Shown in pieces: positions 6,657 through 13,945 of a DNA stretch of 19,199 nt. A program made the translations under genes and the position numbers. The DNA is from an uncultured Bacteroidota bacterium (GTDB lineage: Bacteria > Bacteroidota > Bacteroidia > Flavobacteriales > Flavobacteriaceae). The notes beneath the pieces are model-generated. The model saw only the letters and a program-made list of their open reading frames with translations. It ran no database searches and was not told where the DNA came from. Location: positions 1-19,199 of the forward strand of contig CAILTC010000478.1 of the NCBI GenBank assembly GCA_903837025.1, given 5' to 3'. How positions within the stretch are numbered: the stretch's first letter is position 1; every line of letters begins with the position of its first letter.

Positions 6657-7921
6657 CGTATTTCGAGAATATCTTTAAAATTAGTAGTGTATTTTGGCGA
6701 TAAATGATTCTGATTCATATTCCAAGTCAGGCTCAAGTTTTGCGTGGCCAATTTTACTTGGGTGTAGCCAATTTTCGAATTCAATTTGTCCATCACTTGC
6801 ATTAAAGCCAAATGTTTTGGGTTTTCCTCGTCGAATAATTGAAATTGTTTTTGGTTTTCGTCAATCAATTCGGTGACAATTACGCCCGCTTTTTTAAACT
6901 TCATTCCTTCATTTCCGTGATGCAATTGTTTCAACATTTCAATCGCCGTGTTCGAAATAGTTAGCGTCGAATTCGTGGCAAAAGGCAGCGTCACGGCCCT
7001 ATTAAAATAATATTTAGAGGTTTGAACAGTGTGTTGGTCAATCACCAGCATTACAATAATTGTATGACAACAGGAGTTCTGTTTACGTAATTTCTCCGCA
7101 CAAACCGATGCGAAAGTCGCCACGCGTTCGCGCAACAAATCAAAATCGGAGATTTGTTTGGGAAAACTTCGGGTGGTGGCGATACTTTTCTTTTGGTCAA
7201 CGATAGGTTCTAAATCCAATACCGATTTTCCTTCGAGTTCATATTTCAAACGCATTCCAAGAACGCCCATTTCTTTTTTAATCCAAGCTTCGTGTTGCGG
7301 CTGAATAAAATCGAAAGCCGTGTTGATTTTTCGCAATTTCACTTTTTTAGTCATTCGATAACCAATACCCCAAACGTCTTCAATCTTGGTCCATTTCAGG
7401 GCTTTGATGCGTTTTTCTTCGGTGTCTATAACATAAACGCCTTGGGTTCGGTCTTGGAATTTCTTGGCAATTTTGTTGGCGACTTTGCATAAAGCTTTGG
7501 TTTCGGCAAAGCCAACGCAAACCGGAATTCCGACCCATTTTTGTACTCTTCGTTTCATTTGAAGGCCATAATCATGATAATCCAAAATGGTTAAACCATC
7601 AAAATTCAGGAAGGCTTCGTCAATGCTGTAGATTTCTAAATTGGGTGTAAACTGACCCAAAATTTTCATCACCCGATTGCTCAAATCGCCATATAAAGCA
7701 TAATTAGAAGAAAATAATTTAACGTTTTTTTCGCGTACCAAATCCTTGATTTTAAATGCCGGTGCGCCCATTGGGACACCAACCGCCTTGGCTTCGTTAC
7801 TTCTAGAAATCACGCAGCCGTCGTTGTTAGATAAAATCGCAACCGGTTTTCCGTTGAATTTCGGTTGAAAAACACGTTCGCAAGAAGCATAAAAATTGTT
7901 ACAATCGACTAAAGCATACAT
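6647..7921 (-). CDS. umuC: Y-family DNA polymerase V catalytic subunit UmuC
   Basis: UmuC is the translesion polymerase of the SOS mutagenesis system. The 424-residue protein is the usual length. The N-terminal palm begins MYALVDCNNFYASCERVF, with metal ligand Asp6. The second acidic pair is Asp101-Glu102 in IYSIDEAF. A helix-hairpin-helix region (about 175-215, VWGIGYRMTKK) and the little-finger domain follow. The end (about 370-424, with LSLTWNMNQNHLSPKYTTNF) matches the DUF4113 C-terminal segment of UmuC. The gene is first in an operon with umuD. The -7 promoter element ends 4 nt before the ATG and is framed by an inverted repeat, which suggests direct repression and a very short or absent leader. 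Confidence 0.95.
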   Translation of the reverse strand: MYALVDCNNFYASCERVFQPKFNGKPVAILSNNDGCVISRSNEAKAVGVPMGAPAFKIKDLVREKNVKLFSSNYALYGDLSNRVMKILGQFTPNLEIYSIDEAFLNFDGLTILDYHDYGLQMKRRVQKWVGIPVCVGFAETKALCKVANKIAKKFQDRTQGVYVIDTEEKRIKALKWTKIEDVWGIGYRMTKKVKLRKINTAFDFIQPQHEAWIKKEMGVLGMRLKYELEGKSVLDLEPIVDQKKSIATTRSFPKQISDFDLLRERVATFASVCAEKLRKQNSCCHTIIVMLVIDQHTVQTSKYYFNRAVTLPFATNSTLTISNTAIEMLKQLHHGNEGMKFKKAGVIVTELIDENQKQFQLFDEENPKHLALMQVMDKLNSKIGYTQVKLATQNLSLTWNMNQNHLSPKYTTNFKDILEIRCQ

Positions 7922-7939
7922 TCTGCAAAATTACAGAAT
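7920..7939 (-). promoter_or_regulatory. umuC promoter with candidate damage-response operator
   Basis: Positions 7920-7925 (ATTCTG) and 7934-7939 (CAGAAT) are perfect inverted arms separated by 8 nt. On the minus strand those 8 nt are TAATTTTG, an exact -7 element. Counting the inner AA/TT pairs, 16 of 20 positions are symmetric. The ATG is at 7921-7919, so the repeat touches the start codon. A protein bound here would block the promoter. No good -33 is present. The link to the SOS response is inferred from the gene it controls. Confidence 0.6.
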
Positions 7940-8002
7940 AGACAATGATTGAGGTGGGAATAAAAAAATAATTTTGATGATTGTTGATAAAAAAATTGAG
8001 CT

Positions 8003-8125
8003 ATTGGGGACGCAGATGACACGGATGTTTCGTTGATAAAAACGGATTTTTTTAATAATGTAAAAAATTAAAAATCCGTATTATCCGTGTTTTGCCTTGG
8101 CAATCCGTATTATCCGCGTCCCAAT
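8003..8125. repeat. Long imperfect inverted repeat (about 123 bp) between dsbA-like gene and umuC
   Basis: The outer arms begin ATTGGG(G)ACGC at 8003-8013 and end GCGTCCCAAT at 8116-8125. Next come GATGACACGGAT (8015-8026) against ATCCGTATTATC (8103-8114), and an inner pair AAAACGGATTTTT against AAAAATCCGTATT (about 8039-8051 and 8070-8082). The right arm ends 4 nt before the stop codon of the dsbA-like gene, so it may also act as a 3' end structure. It encodes nothing. I see no target-site duplication. CGGAT/ATCCG hairpins of this type recur in Flavobacterium intergenic regions as I recall them. Confidence 0.65.
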
Positions 8126-8129
8126 TCGT

Positions 8130-8846
8130 TTAATGACATCCGTTGATGTCGCAACTATTGTCGGTCGTGGTATTTAGCAAAGTTACTTTCGAATCAAATT
8201 GTCCTTCTTGCCATACTTTTTCTAAAGTTTCCAAAAAAACCGATGCTGGTTGCGCACCAGAAATGGCATATTTATTATCGAAAACAAAAAAGGGAACTCC
8301 TCGAACACCAATAGCATTTGCCTCTTGAATATCCTGTTTTACCTCATTGGAATAATCGGTAGATTGTAATACTTGTGCAACAGTTTCGGCCTCAAGTCCT
8401 ACTTCAATTCCTAGTTCTATCAGCGTATTCAAATTATTCAAATCTTTACCATCGGTTAAATAAGCTTTAAATAGTAATTCTTCTAATTCGTTGGCAAGAT
8501 GGTGTTTTTTAGCCAAATGTAATAAGCGATGTGCATGATGAGAATTCGCTAAAACAGCTTTTTCAAAATGAAAATCTAGTCCTGCAGTTTTTGCATTTTG
8601 AGTCATATTATCCAGCATGGTTTGTGCCCAATCAGTGCCTTTTTGGTATTTTTCGGCTAGATGTTCTACTACATTATCTTCTGGCGAAGGAATAAAACTA
8701 GCGTCTAATTGAAAACTTTTCCATTCAATTTCAACGGTGTCTTTGTGTTCAAAAAGGCTTAAAGCCTCTTCGATTCTTCTTTTTCCGATATAACAAAACG
8801 GACACATAATATCGGACCAAATTTGTATTTTTAATTTATTTTCCAT
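8130..8846 (-). CDS. DsbA-family (FrnE-like) thiol oxidoreductase
   Basis: This 238-residue thioredoxin-fold protein of the DsbA/2-hydroxychromene-2-carboxylate isomerase group carries the redox motif Cys15-Pro-Phe-Cys18 (SDIMCPFCYIGK) at the start of the fold, a helical insert (about 60-170), and the cis-proline loop GVPFF with Pro185. No signal peptide is present, so it is probably cytoplasmic, as in the FrnE branch. The C-terminus ends SCDINGCH, giving Cys232-X4-Cys237. A C-terminal CX4C pair is described for Deinococcus FrnE, where it cooperates with the CXXC site. A likely role is disulfide exchange or isomerisation under oxidative stress. It lies downstream of the AraC-type regulator on the same strand (103-nt spacer). 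AAAGGA about 8 nt before the ATG could serve as a ribosome-binding site. Confidence 0.88.
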   Translation of the reverse strand: MENKLKIQIWSDIMCPFCYIGKRRIEEALSLFEHKDTVEIEWKSFQLDASFIPSPEDNVVEHLAEKYQKGTDWAQTMLDNMTQNAKTAGLDFHFEKAVLANSHHAHRLLHLAKKHHLANELEELLFKAYLTDGKDLNNLNTLIELGIEVGLEAETVAQVLQSTDYSNEVKQDIQEANAIGVRGVPFFVFDNKYAISGAQPASVFLETLEKVWQEGQFDSKVTLLNTTTDNSCDINGCH

Positions 8847-8949
8847 GTTGTGATTCCTTTATTGGGTTTCAATTTATTTTCTGTAAAAATAATCAATTGC
8901 GTTTTTCGCTGTTTTATTTTGTGTTTTTATTGTGAATGTACCTGCAATA

Positions 8950-9822
8950 TTACTCTAAAACTGAACGGAGTTCTCTGCGATATTGCGAGGCGCTCTTGCC
9001 TGTAAACTCTTGGAATGATTTGTTGAAATAACTGAAATTATTAAAACCACTTTCGAAACAAATTTCGGAAATACTTATGGGTTTTTCTGCCAATAGTTTC
9101 GATGCGTGTACCAAGCGATATTCATTGACAAACTTAGTAAATGTTTTAGAAGTTATTTTTTTGAAATACCTGCAAAAAGAAGGAACGGTCATACTGACTA
9201 ATTCTGCCACTTCGTCTAAAGTAATTTGTTCCTGAAAATTGTCTTTTACATAATTAAAAACCATATTGATTTTGTCATTATCCTGCATTTGCAATTGCAT
9301 CGAAAAGCCTTCGGCATTCAAAACCTTGAATTCGGTGGCTTCTTCGAGTTCGTTTAGAATCGATAAGATCGTGAGTAGTCTCTCAAACGGAAGCTGATTT
9401 TCGATAAGCTCAATTTTGCTTCCAATTCTTTTTTTGGTTTCACCAATAAAGACAATTCCTGCTTTGGCTCTATTAAAAAGCTGTTTGATATTTTTCATTT
9501 CTGAAATTCCAAAAAATTCAGTGCCAAGGAAGTCAGGCTTCATGTGGATCACTGTTTCTTTTTTGTTTCCGGTTTGTTCATCGGTAAAACCGCAATGCGG
9601 CAAGTTGCTTCCTATAAGAATGAGGCTGCCGGTGGTATAATATGAGATATGGCTTCCTACTTGGCGTTTGCCTGAGCCACCATTTACATATACCAATTCT
9701 ATTTCGGGATGGTAATGCCAAAGGTGCGCTTTGCTATTGGCATTTTCTTCGTATTTAGAAACCGTAAAGGAACTTCCGAACGAAGGTTCTATAATTTGAC
9801 AGACAGCTTGATTTGTTTTCAT
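8950..9822 (-). CDS. AraC-family transcriptional regulator with cupin sensor domain
   Basis: This 290-residue protein has an N-terminal cupin-like ligand-binding domain (about 20-100, with WHYHPEIELVYVNGGSG and GSLILIGSNLPHC). A linker follows, then a C-terminal AraC DNA-binding domain (about 185-288). The first helix-turn-helix is about 200-221 (ITLDEVAELVSMTVPSFCRYF). The second is about 249-271 and includes the conserved ISEICFESGFNNFSYFNKSF. Such regulators often respond to sugars or small metabolites, but the ligand cannot be read from sequence. Possible targets are its divergent neighbour, the downstream dsbA-like gene, or distant genes. A -7 element TAATTTTG lies about 25 nt upstream of the start. 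Confidence 0.93.
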   Translation of the reverse strand: MKTNQAVCQIIEPSFGSSFTVSKYEENANSKAHLWHYHPEIELVYVNGGSGKRQVGSHISYYTTGSLILIGSNLPHCGFTDEQTGNKKETVIHMKPDFLGTEFFGISEMKNIKQLFNRAKAGIVFIGETKKRIGSKIELIENQLPFERLLTILSILNELEEATEFKVLNAEGFSMQLQMQDNDKINMVFNYVKDNFQEQITLDEVAELVSMTVPSFCRYFKKITSKTFTKFVNEYRLVHASKLLAEKPISISEICFESGFNNFSYFNKSFQEFTGKSASQYRRELRSVLE

Positions 9823-9846
9823 ACTATTCTAAATTAAGAATCAGTA

Positions 9847-9854
9847 CAAAATTA
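9847..9854 (-). promoter_or_regulatory. -7 promoter element of the AraC-type regulator
   Basis: On the minus strand, 9854-9847 reads TAATTTTG, an exact TAnnTTTG match, with a leader of roughly 20 nt. A clear -33 TTTG at the right distance is missing. Confidence 0.5.
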
Positions 9855-9929
9855 ACTCAAATTAACACACAATTATCTTTTTTAACCTTTATCGATTTCG
9901 TAAAAGGTAAAATAGCATATAAATAGGAA

Positions 9930-9970
9930 AACACGGTGTTATTCTTCACCAAATTGCTGCGGTATCTTTG
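9930..9970 (+). promoter_or_regulatory. Promoter of the secreted two-repeat protein, with a small palindrome
   Basis: TATCTTTG at 9963-9970 is an exact -7 element, giving a leader of about 34 nt. AACAC-G-GTGTT at 9930-9940 is an 11-bp palindrome directly at the expected -33 position, so it could be an operator for a regulator such as the divergent AraC-type protein. That assignment is inference. Confidence 0.5.
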
Positions 9971-10008
9971 ACATAAATAAATTCATTATAAATCTAAAAC
10001 GAACAATT

Positions 10009-10596
10009 ATGAAAAAGATTTTAAAATTTAGTTTAGTGTTAGCAATTGCATTAACGGCGATTAATGCACATGCAACAGGTGTAGATTTTTTATTAAAAGT
10101 AAAAAACGAACAAGGAAAGAAGATCACATTTGCGATTAATGAAGGAAGCAAAGTTACGCTTACTATTTATGATGCGAATGATAAATTGATAAATACAGAA
10201 GAATTAAATTCAAAAGGGCTTATAAGCAGAACCTATGATTTGAATGCTTTGCCAGAAGGAACTTATTTTCTTGAAACAGAATCAGAACTTAAAGTTGCTA
10301 AATATGAAATTTCAGTTGTTGGTAAAATCGCTTCATTGTCAGAGACTCCAATTTCAATAGTTTACAAACCCATTTTTGTAACTAAAAATGGTTTAGTTTC
10401 TGTAAGTATTTTAAATATTGACAAAGCTCCTGTTGAAATTAAAATTTATGATGCAGATAGCAACGAAGTATATAAAAGTGCTGTGTTGACGGATCAAAAG
10501 GTTTCTAAATATTTTAATTTTAATGAAACAGAACTGAAAAACTACACTTTTGTTATGTCTTATGATGATAAGACGTTTACCAAAAATTTTAAATAA
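10009..10596 (+). CDS. Small secreted protein with two beta-sandwich repeats, function unknown
   Basis: The 195-residue product has a clear signal peptide (MKKILKFSLVLAIALTAINAHA, likely cut after residue 22). The mature part shows two similar halves, about 26-105 and 118-195. Each has a VxLxIYDAxxxxI/V core (KVTLTIYDANDKLI; PVEIKIYDADSNEV) followed by an N/DLN...L..GTY/NYTF-like strand pair. This pattern resembles Ig-like folds and the type IX secretion C-terminal domain fold, but a terminal sorting signal is not evident. The likely location is the periplasm or outside the cell. It is a single-gene unit, divergent from the AraC-type gene, with its own promoter and a strong terminator. I do not recognise a specific family. 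Confidence 0.82.
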   Translation: MKKILKFSLVLAIALTAINAHATGVDFLLKVKNEQGKKITFAINEGSKVTLTIYDANDKLINTEELNSKGLISRTYDLNALPEGTYFLETESELKVAKYEISVVGKIASLSETPISIVYKPIFVTKNGLVSVSILNIDKAPVEIKIYDADSNEVYKSAVLTDQKVSKYFNFNETELKNYTFVMSYDDKTFTKNFK

Positions 10597-10622
10597 TGTT
10601 GAATAAATTTGTTGAAATAAAG

Positions 10623-10651
10623 AACAGCTCAATTTTGAGCTGTTTTTTTTT
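10623..10651 (+). terminator. Terminator after the secreted two-repeat gene
   Basis: Positions 10623-10631 (AACAGCTCA) pair with 10636-10644 around a 4-nt loop, followed by an unbroken T run to 10651. It lies between convergent genes, and on the minus strand it is followed by moderately T-rich sequence, so it may also stop the acyltransferase operon. Confidence 0.9.
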
Positions 10652-10678
10652 GGACAATTTTAAAAAAAGTAATTGTTG

Positions 10679-11557
10679 TTATTTCTTTTCGAAAAACTTT
10701 TCGATCACAATATTCGTGAACAGGTGTGCGCCGGTATCATTCAAATGCCCGCAGGAAGAAAAGTACTGATCGCCTTGCACGACATTTTCTAGATTGTGAA
10801 TTTCGGGGTAGATTTTGTTTGCCTTTTCAAAATAATCCATTCCTTTTACGTTGGTACACATGGGCGTCATCACGGCAATTAAATGGTAATTATTTTCTTT
10901 GCAAATTCGCTTAATTTCCTCGTAATATTTATTGCGAATTGGTTTTAAAGCGGTTATGTCATTCTTCATGTTTTCGTGCTTGTTGCCCAATGGATGATAA
11001 CCCAAATGATCCAAAATATTCGTTGGCACCTTAGTTAAGGTATTGTACATTTCTCTAAAACCAATAAGCGCATCAAAATCGACATAGCGGTAAAACGGAA
11101 TATAATACAATTTATTAAAATCTTCCTCACCAGAAAAATGATCTCGTATTGTTGTTGAATGATGAATATAGGGCAGGAATTTTGCTGCTATTCCGTCAGC
11201 TCTTTTTTCGTTCGAAAGCCCTAAATCGGCTTCTAAAATCACGTTTTTTATTTTATATTTCCGTTCCGCCATTAGTTTTAGCATCAGCGAAGCTTCAAAT
11301 AAATGCGAGCCACTCATGCCGTAATTAAAGGTTTTTAGCCCCTTTTCTTCGAATAGTTGGGACACAAAATGATTATTCGCTCTTGACGAACCCAAGATGA
11401 CAACATCATAATTTCTTGCCTCCGAATTAAATACATAATCTACTTTTCCGCGATTGTGCGATTGTAAATACACAGCAGTATATCCCCAATCTAGTACGAC
11501 TAAAAGAACTAGAATGGCGAGTAAAATCTTGACGGTTAATTGTATAAAATTCCTCAT
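10679..11557 (-). CDS. Membrane-anchored SGNH-like protein, partner of MBOAT acyltransferase
   Basis: This 292-residue protein has one N-terminal membrane segment (about 6-27) and a body expected in the periplasm. An SGNH/GDSL-like fold is suggested by VVILGSSRANNHF (53-64), with Ser58 at the nucleophile position of the GDS block, and by the C-terminal block GHLNDTGAHLF with His271. Proteins of this layout (AlgJ/AlgX, PatB, DltD-like) receive an acyl group exported by an MBOAT protein and put it on a polysaccharide. Its ATG overlaps the stop codon of the MBOAT gene (TAATG), so the two are made together. The acid usually three residues before the catalytic His is Ser268 here. The polysaccharide substrate cannot be deduced. 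Confidence 0.8.
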   Translation of the reverse strand: MRNFIQLTVKILLAILVLLVVLDWGYTAVYLQSHNRGKVDYVFNSEARNYDVVILGSSRANNHFVSQLFEEKGLKTFNYGMSGSHLFEASLMLKLMAERKYKIKNVILEADLGLSNEKRADGIAAKFLPYIHHSTTIRDHFSGEEDFNKLYYIPFYRYVDFDALIGFREMYNTLTKVPTNILDHLGYHPLGNKHENMKNDITALKPIRNKYYEEIKRICKENNYHLIAVMTPMCTNVKGMDYFEKANKIYPEIHNLENVVQGDQYFSSCGHLNDTGAHLFTNIVIEKFFEKK

Positions 11558-12990
11558 TAAAATTGAAAATAGATGAATTCTTTATAATCCGAATAGGTTC
11601 CCAAAGCGATAATGGCCAATAAACACAAAACCAGTTTCAGCCCACTGTATTTTCCCGAAATAGGTTCTATTTTGAAACGGCTATTCCATTCAACCAGAAT
11701 AAAAGCCAGAACCAACAAAATTAATTCATAGTTGTAACGTTCGTTGACCAAATATTGAGAAACAAAATTTCGGTTGGTGACTATTCTTTCGAGATAATCA
11801 ACGGCAATAGTGATGGTTTTTGCTCTAAAAAATACCCAAGCCACACACGATAATGTAAAAGTAGCCAGAATGCTGAAGAATACTTTTATGGAATTCAAGT
11901 CCCAATGCAACTCCGCCGTTTCTATATTATCACGGTTTGTTCCTAATAATAAGGAAGGTAAAAAATACAGCGCATTGATAAATCCCCAAGCCAAAAAAGT
12001 CCAATTGGCACCATGCCAAAAACCGCTTACCACGAATATAATGAATACATTTCGAACCTGTTTCAACTTGCTTCCACGGCTTCCGCCAAGGGGAATGTAT
12101 AAATAATCCCGAAACCAAGACGATAAGGAGATGTGCCAGCGCCGCCAGAATTCGGCGATATCTCTCGAGAAATAAGGATAATTAAAATTCCGTAATAAGT
12201 CCAGTCCGAAGAGTTTTGACATTCCCAAAGCCATATCCGAATAGCCTGAAAAGTCGCCATAAATTTGGAATGCAAAATATACCGCTCCCAAAATTAATGA
12301 CAAGGAATTCATCGCGGTATAATTGTCGAAAATAGCATTGGCATAGGTGGCACAAGTATCGGCAATCACTACTTTTTTGACCAATCCCCAAATAATTTGG
12401 TACACGCCTTCTCTTGCTTTCTCGAAATCGAAGCTTCGTTTTACTTTTACCTGTGGTAATAAATGAGTGGCTCTTTCGATAGGACCAGCTACCAAAAGTG
12501 GAAAATAACTCACGAATAAAGCGTAATCAACAACGTTTTTCTCGGCTTTTATCCGTTTGTAATAAATATCAATTACGTAGGACAATCCGTGAAAAGTGTA
12601 GAAAGAAATTCCAACAGGAAGAATGACATTCAGCAAAAACGGGCTAGAATGTATCCCGACTGATGACAAGGCTTGCGAAAAGGAAGTGGCGAAAAAATTG
12701 TAATATTTGAAGGCGCCCAGAAATCCTAAATTGACAATAATACTCAACCAAAACCAGAATTTCCGACTTCGTTCTTGGGTGCTTTTTTCTATTTGTATTC
12801 CTGTGAAATAATCTAATAAGGTCGAAAACAGCAATAAAAACAGAAAACGCCAATCCCAACAAGAATAGAAATAATAGCTCACCACAATTAGAAAAGTGTT
12901 TTGCGTGCTTTTATTTTTACTAAAAACAAACCAATACAGTACGAATACGATTGGTAAAAACAGAGCAAATTGTAAAGAGTTAAAAAACAT
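11557..12990 (-). CDS. MBOAT-family O-acyltransferase (AlgI/PatA/DltB-like)
   Basis: This 477-residue integral membrane protein carries the MBOAT core. Multiple hydrophobic segments run from residue 5 onward. Key landmarks are FLLNVILPVGISFYTFHGLSY (118-138), YGDFSGYSDMALG (244-256), AEFWRRWHISLSSWFRDYLYIPLGG (279-303) with the conserved His286, and VSGFWHGANWTF (321-332) with the catalytic His326. Members move acyl groups, usually acetyl from acetyl-CoA, across the inner membrane for O-acylation of exported polymers such as alginate, peptidoglycan or teichoic acid. The following gene encodes the matching SGNH-like partner. No glycosyltransferases flank the pair, so the target polymer may be made elsewhere. 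A full promoter precedes it. Confidence 0.94.
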   Translation of the reverse strand: MFFNSLQFALFLPIVFVLYWFVFSKNKSTQNTFLIVVSYYFYSCWDWRFLFLLLFSTLLDYFTGIQIEKSTQERSRKFWFWLSIIVNLGFLGAFKYYNFFATSFSQALSSVGIHSSPFLLNVILPVGISFYTFHGLSYVIDIYYKRIKAEKNVVDYALFVSYFPLLVAGPIERATHLLPQVKVKRSFDFEKAREGVYQIIWGLVKKVVIADTCATYANAIFDNYTAMNSLSLILGAVYFAFQIYGDFSGYSDMALGMSKLFGLDLLRNFNYPYFSRDIAEFWRRWHISLSSWFRDYLYIPLGGSRGSKLKQVRNVFIIFVVSGFWHGANWTFLAWGFINALYFLPSLLLGTNRDNIETAELHWDLNSIKVFFSILATFTLSCVAWVFFRAKTITIAVDYLERIVTNRNFVSQYLVNERYNYELILLVLAFILVEWNSRFKIEPISGKYSGLKLVLCLLAIIALGTYSDYKEFIYFQF

Positions 12991-13019
12991 TTTTTGGAAA
13001 GTATGGTTCTAAAGAGTTA

Positions 13020-13051
13020 CAAATGTAATTCTTCAAAACCAATCTAACAAA
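13020..13051 (-). promoter_or_regulatory. Promoter of the MBOAT/SGNH operon
   Basis: On the minus strand TTTG at 13051-13048 and TACATTTG at 13027-13020 are separated by 20 nt, very close to consensus. The leader to the ATG at 12990 is about 24 nt. Confidence 0.75.
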
Positions 13052-13193
13052 AAAGCATCGGGATTAGGTTGTAAATGTCCCTTTGAGAAATAATGTTTAT
13101 TGAGAATAATATAGAAATTGATTTTTCGCATATTTAGATATGAATTCAATGTATTCAGCAAAGAAAAATCCAGAGGATTTTAATGTTTATAAA

Positions 13194-13283
13194 ATATAAA
13201 CTGTAGGCTATTTTATATGACTCCTGCGGAGTCAAACCCTTATTTATAGTTTTTTTCAATAAAGAGAAGACCTTTCCAAGGTC
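13194..13283. repeat. Cluster of short palindromes in the gap between MBOAT and cyclo-ligase genes
   Basis: The stretch 13052-13381 holds no credible gene. It contains ATATAAA/TTTATAT (13194-13200/13212-13218), TGACTCC-TGC-GGAGTCA (13218-13234) and GACCTT-TCC-AAGGTC (13269-13283). The last two have 3-nt loops and no strong T run. On the minus strand the 13269-13283 hairpin is followed by TTCTCTTTATTG and could end the cyclo-ligase transcript weakly. They look like remnants of dispersed palindromic repeats. Confidence 0.5.
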
Positions 13284-13381
13284 GGCAAAGTCTTGACTTA
13301 ATTGCATTAACATTAAGTTAATTGGACTTGTTGTCCTAAAAATTATTACAAAATAGGATAAAAAACACAACTGCGAACAGA

Positions 13382-13945
13382 TTAAAATTGATAACTCCCA
13401 TTCGGTGTTACACAATAATCTAGCCTTATGTCATTCTCGAAAACGTCATCAATACTTGCTTCGGCTTCAAAAAAGGAAAGCCCAATTTTGATGGTTTCGG
13501 GCAAACATTCTGCCAAGAATTTATCATAAAATCCTTTGCCATAACCAGCGCGATGTCCTGCTTTGTCGAAAGCCAAAAGTGGTACAAAAACCACATCGAT
13601 TTTGCTAGTTGGCACTTCTATGCCATCTACGGGTTCCGGAATATTGTATTCGTTTTTCTTGATTTTGGTATTATCTGTCAAAAGAAAATGGATCATTTTT
13701 CTACTTTCGAAATCACTTTTTGAGACAATGATTTCCTTGTCTTTTCCGGAAAGTAAATGCAAAATAAATTCGGTATTGACTTCTTTATGTTCTGTAATTG
13801 GCAGGAAAAGATGAAAATAGGTATTCTTCCAAATAGGAAGTTTTAGTACTTCATTGGCGATTGCCAAACTCAAATTTTCCAAATCATTTTCGGAAAGTTG
13901 GTTTCGCAAGGTTCTGTATTTCGCACGTAATTCTTTTTTAAGCAT
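13382..13945 (-). CDS. 5-formyltetrahydrofolate cyclo-ligase
   Basis: This enzyme (MTHFS family, YgfA/FAU in E. coli) converts 5-formyltetrahydrofolate to 5,10-methenyltetrahydrofolate with ATP and recycles an inhibitory folate; it is cytoplasmic. The 187-residue length is typical. The basic N-terminus MLKKELRAKYRTLRNQL matches the nucleotide-binding start of the family. The C-terminal half carries DVVFVPLLAFDKAGHRAGYGKGFYDKFL, with the glycine-rich phosphate-binding motif at 134-141. Family members usually read RLGYGGGYYD at that point, so the substitutions are conservative. The start overlaps the end of the upstream decarboxylase gene by 8 nt, so the two are co-translated. Confidence 0.93.
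   Translation of the reverse strand: MLKKELRAKYRTLRNQLSENDLENLSLAIANEVLKLPIWKNTYFHLFLPITEHKEVNTEFILHLLSGKDKEIIVSKSDFESRKMIHFLLTDNTKIKKNEYNIPEPVDGIEVPTSKIDVVFVPLLAFDKAGHRAGYGKGFYDKFLAECLPETIKIGLSFFEAEASIDDVFENDIRLDYCVTPNGSYQF

Noticed and set aside
8003..8125. Insertion sequence remnant with target-site duplication
   Set aside because: The arms are symmetric, but the flanking bases show no duplication and there is no transposase fragment.
11810..12862. Several open frames overlapping the MBOAT gene on both strands
   Set aside because: They are shadows of the MBOAT coding sequence, without their own signals.
13155..13415. Minus-strand open frame of 86 codons after the cyclo-ligase gene
   Set aside because: It overlaps the end of the cyclo-ligase gene, runs through palindromes, is low in complexity and matches no family I know.
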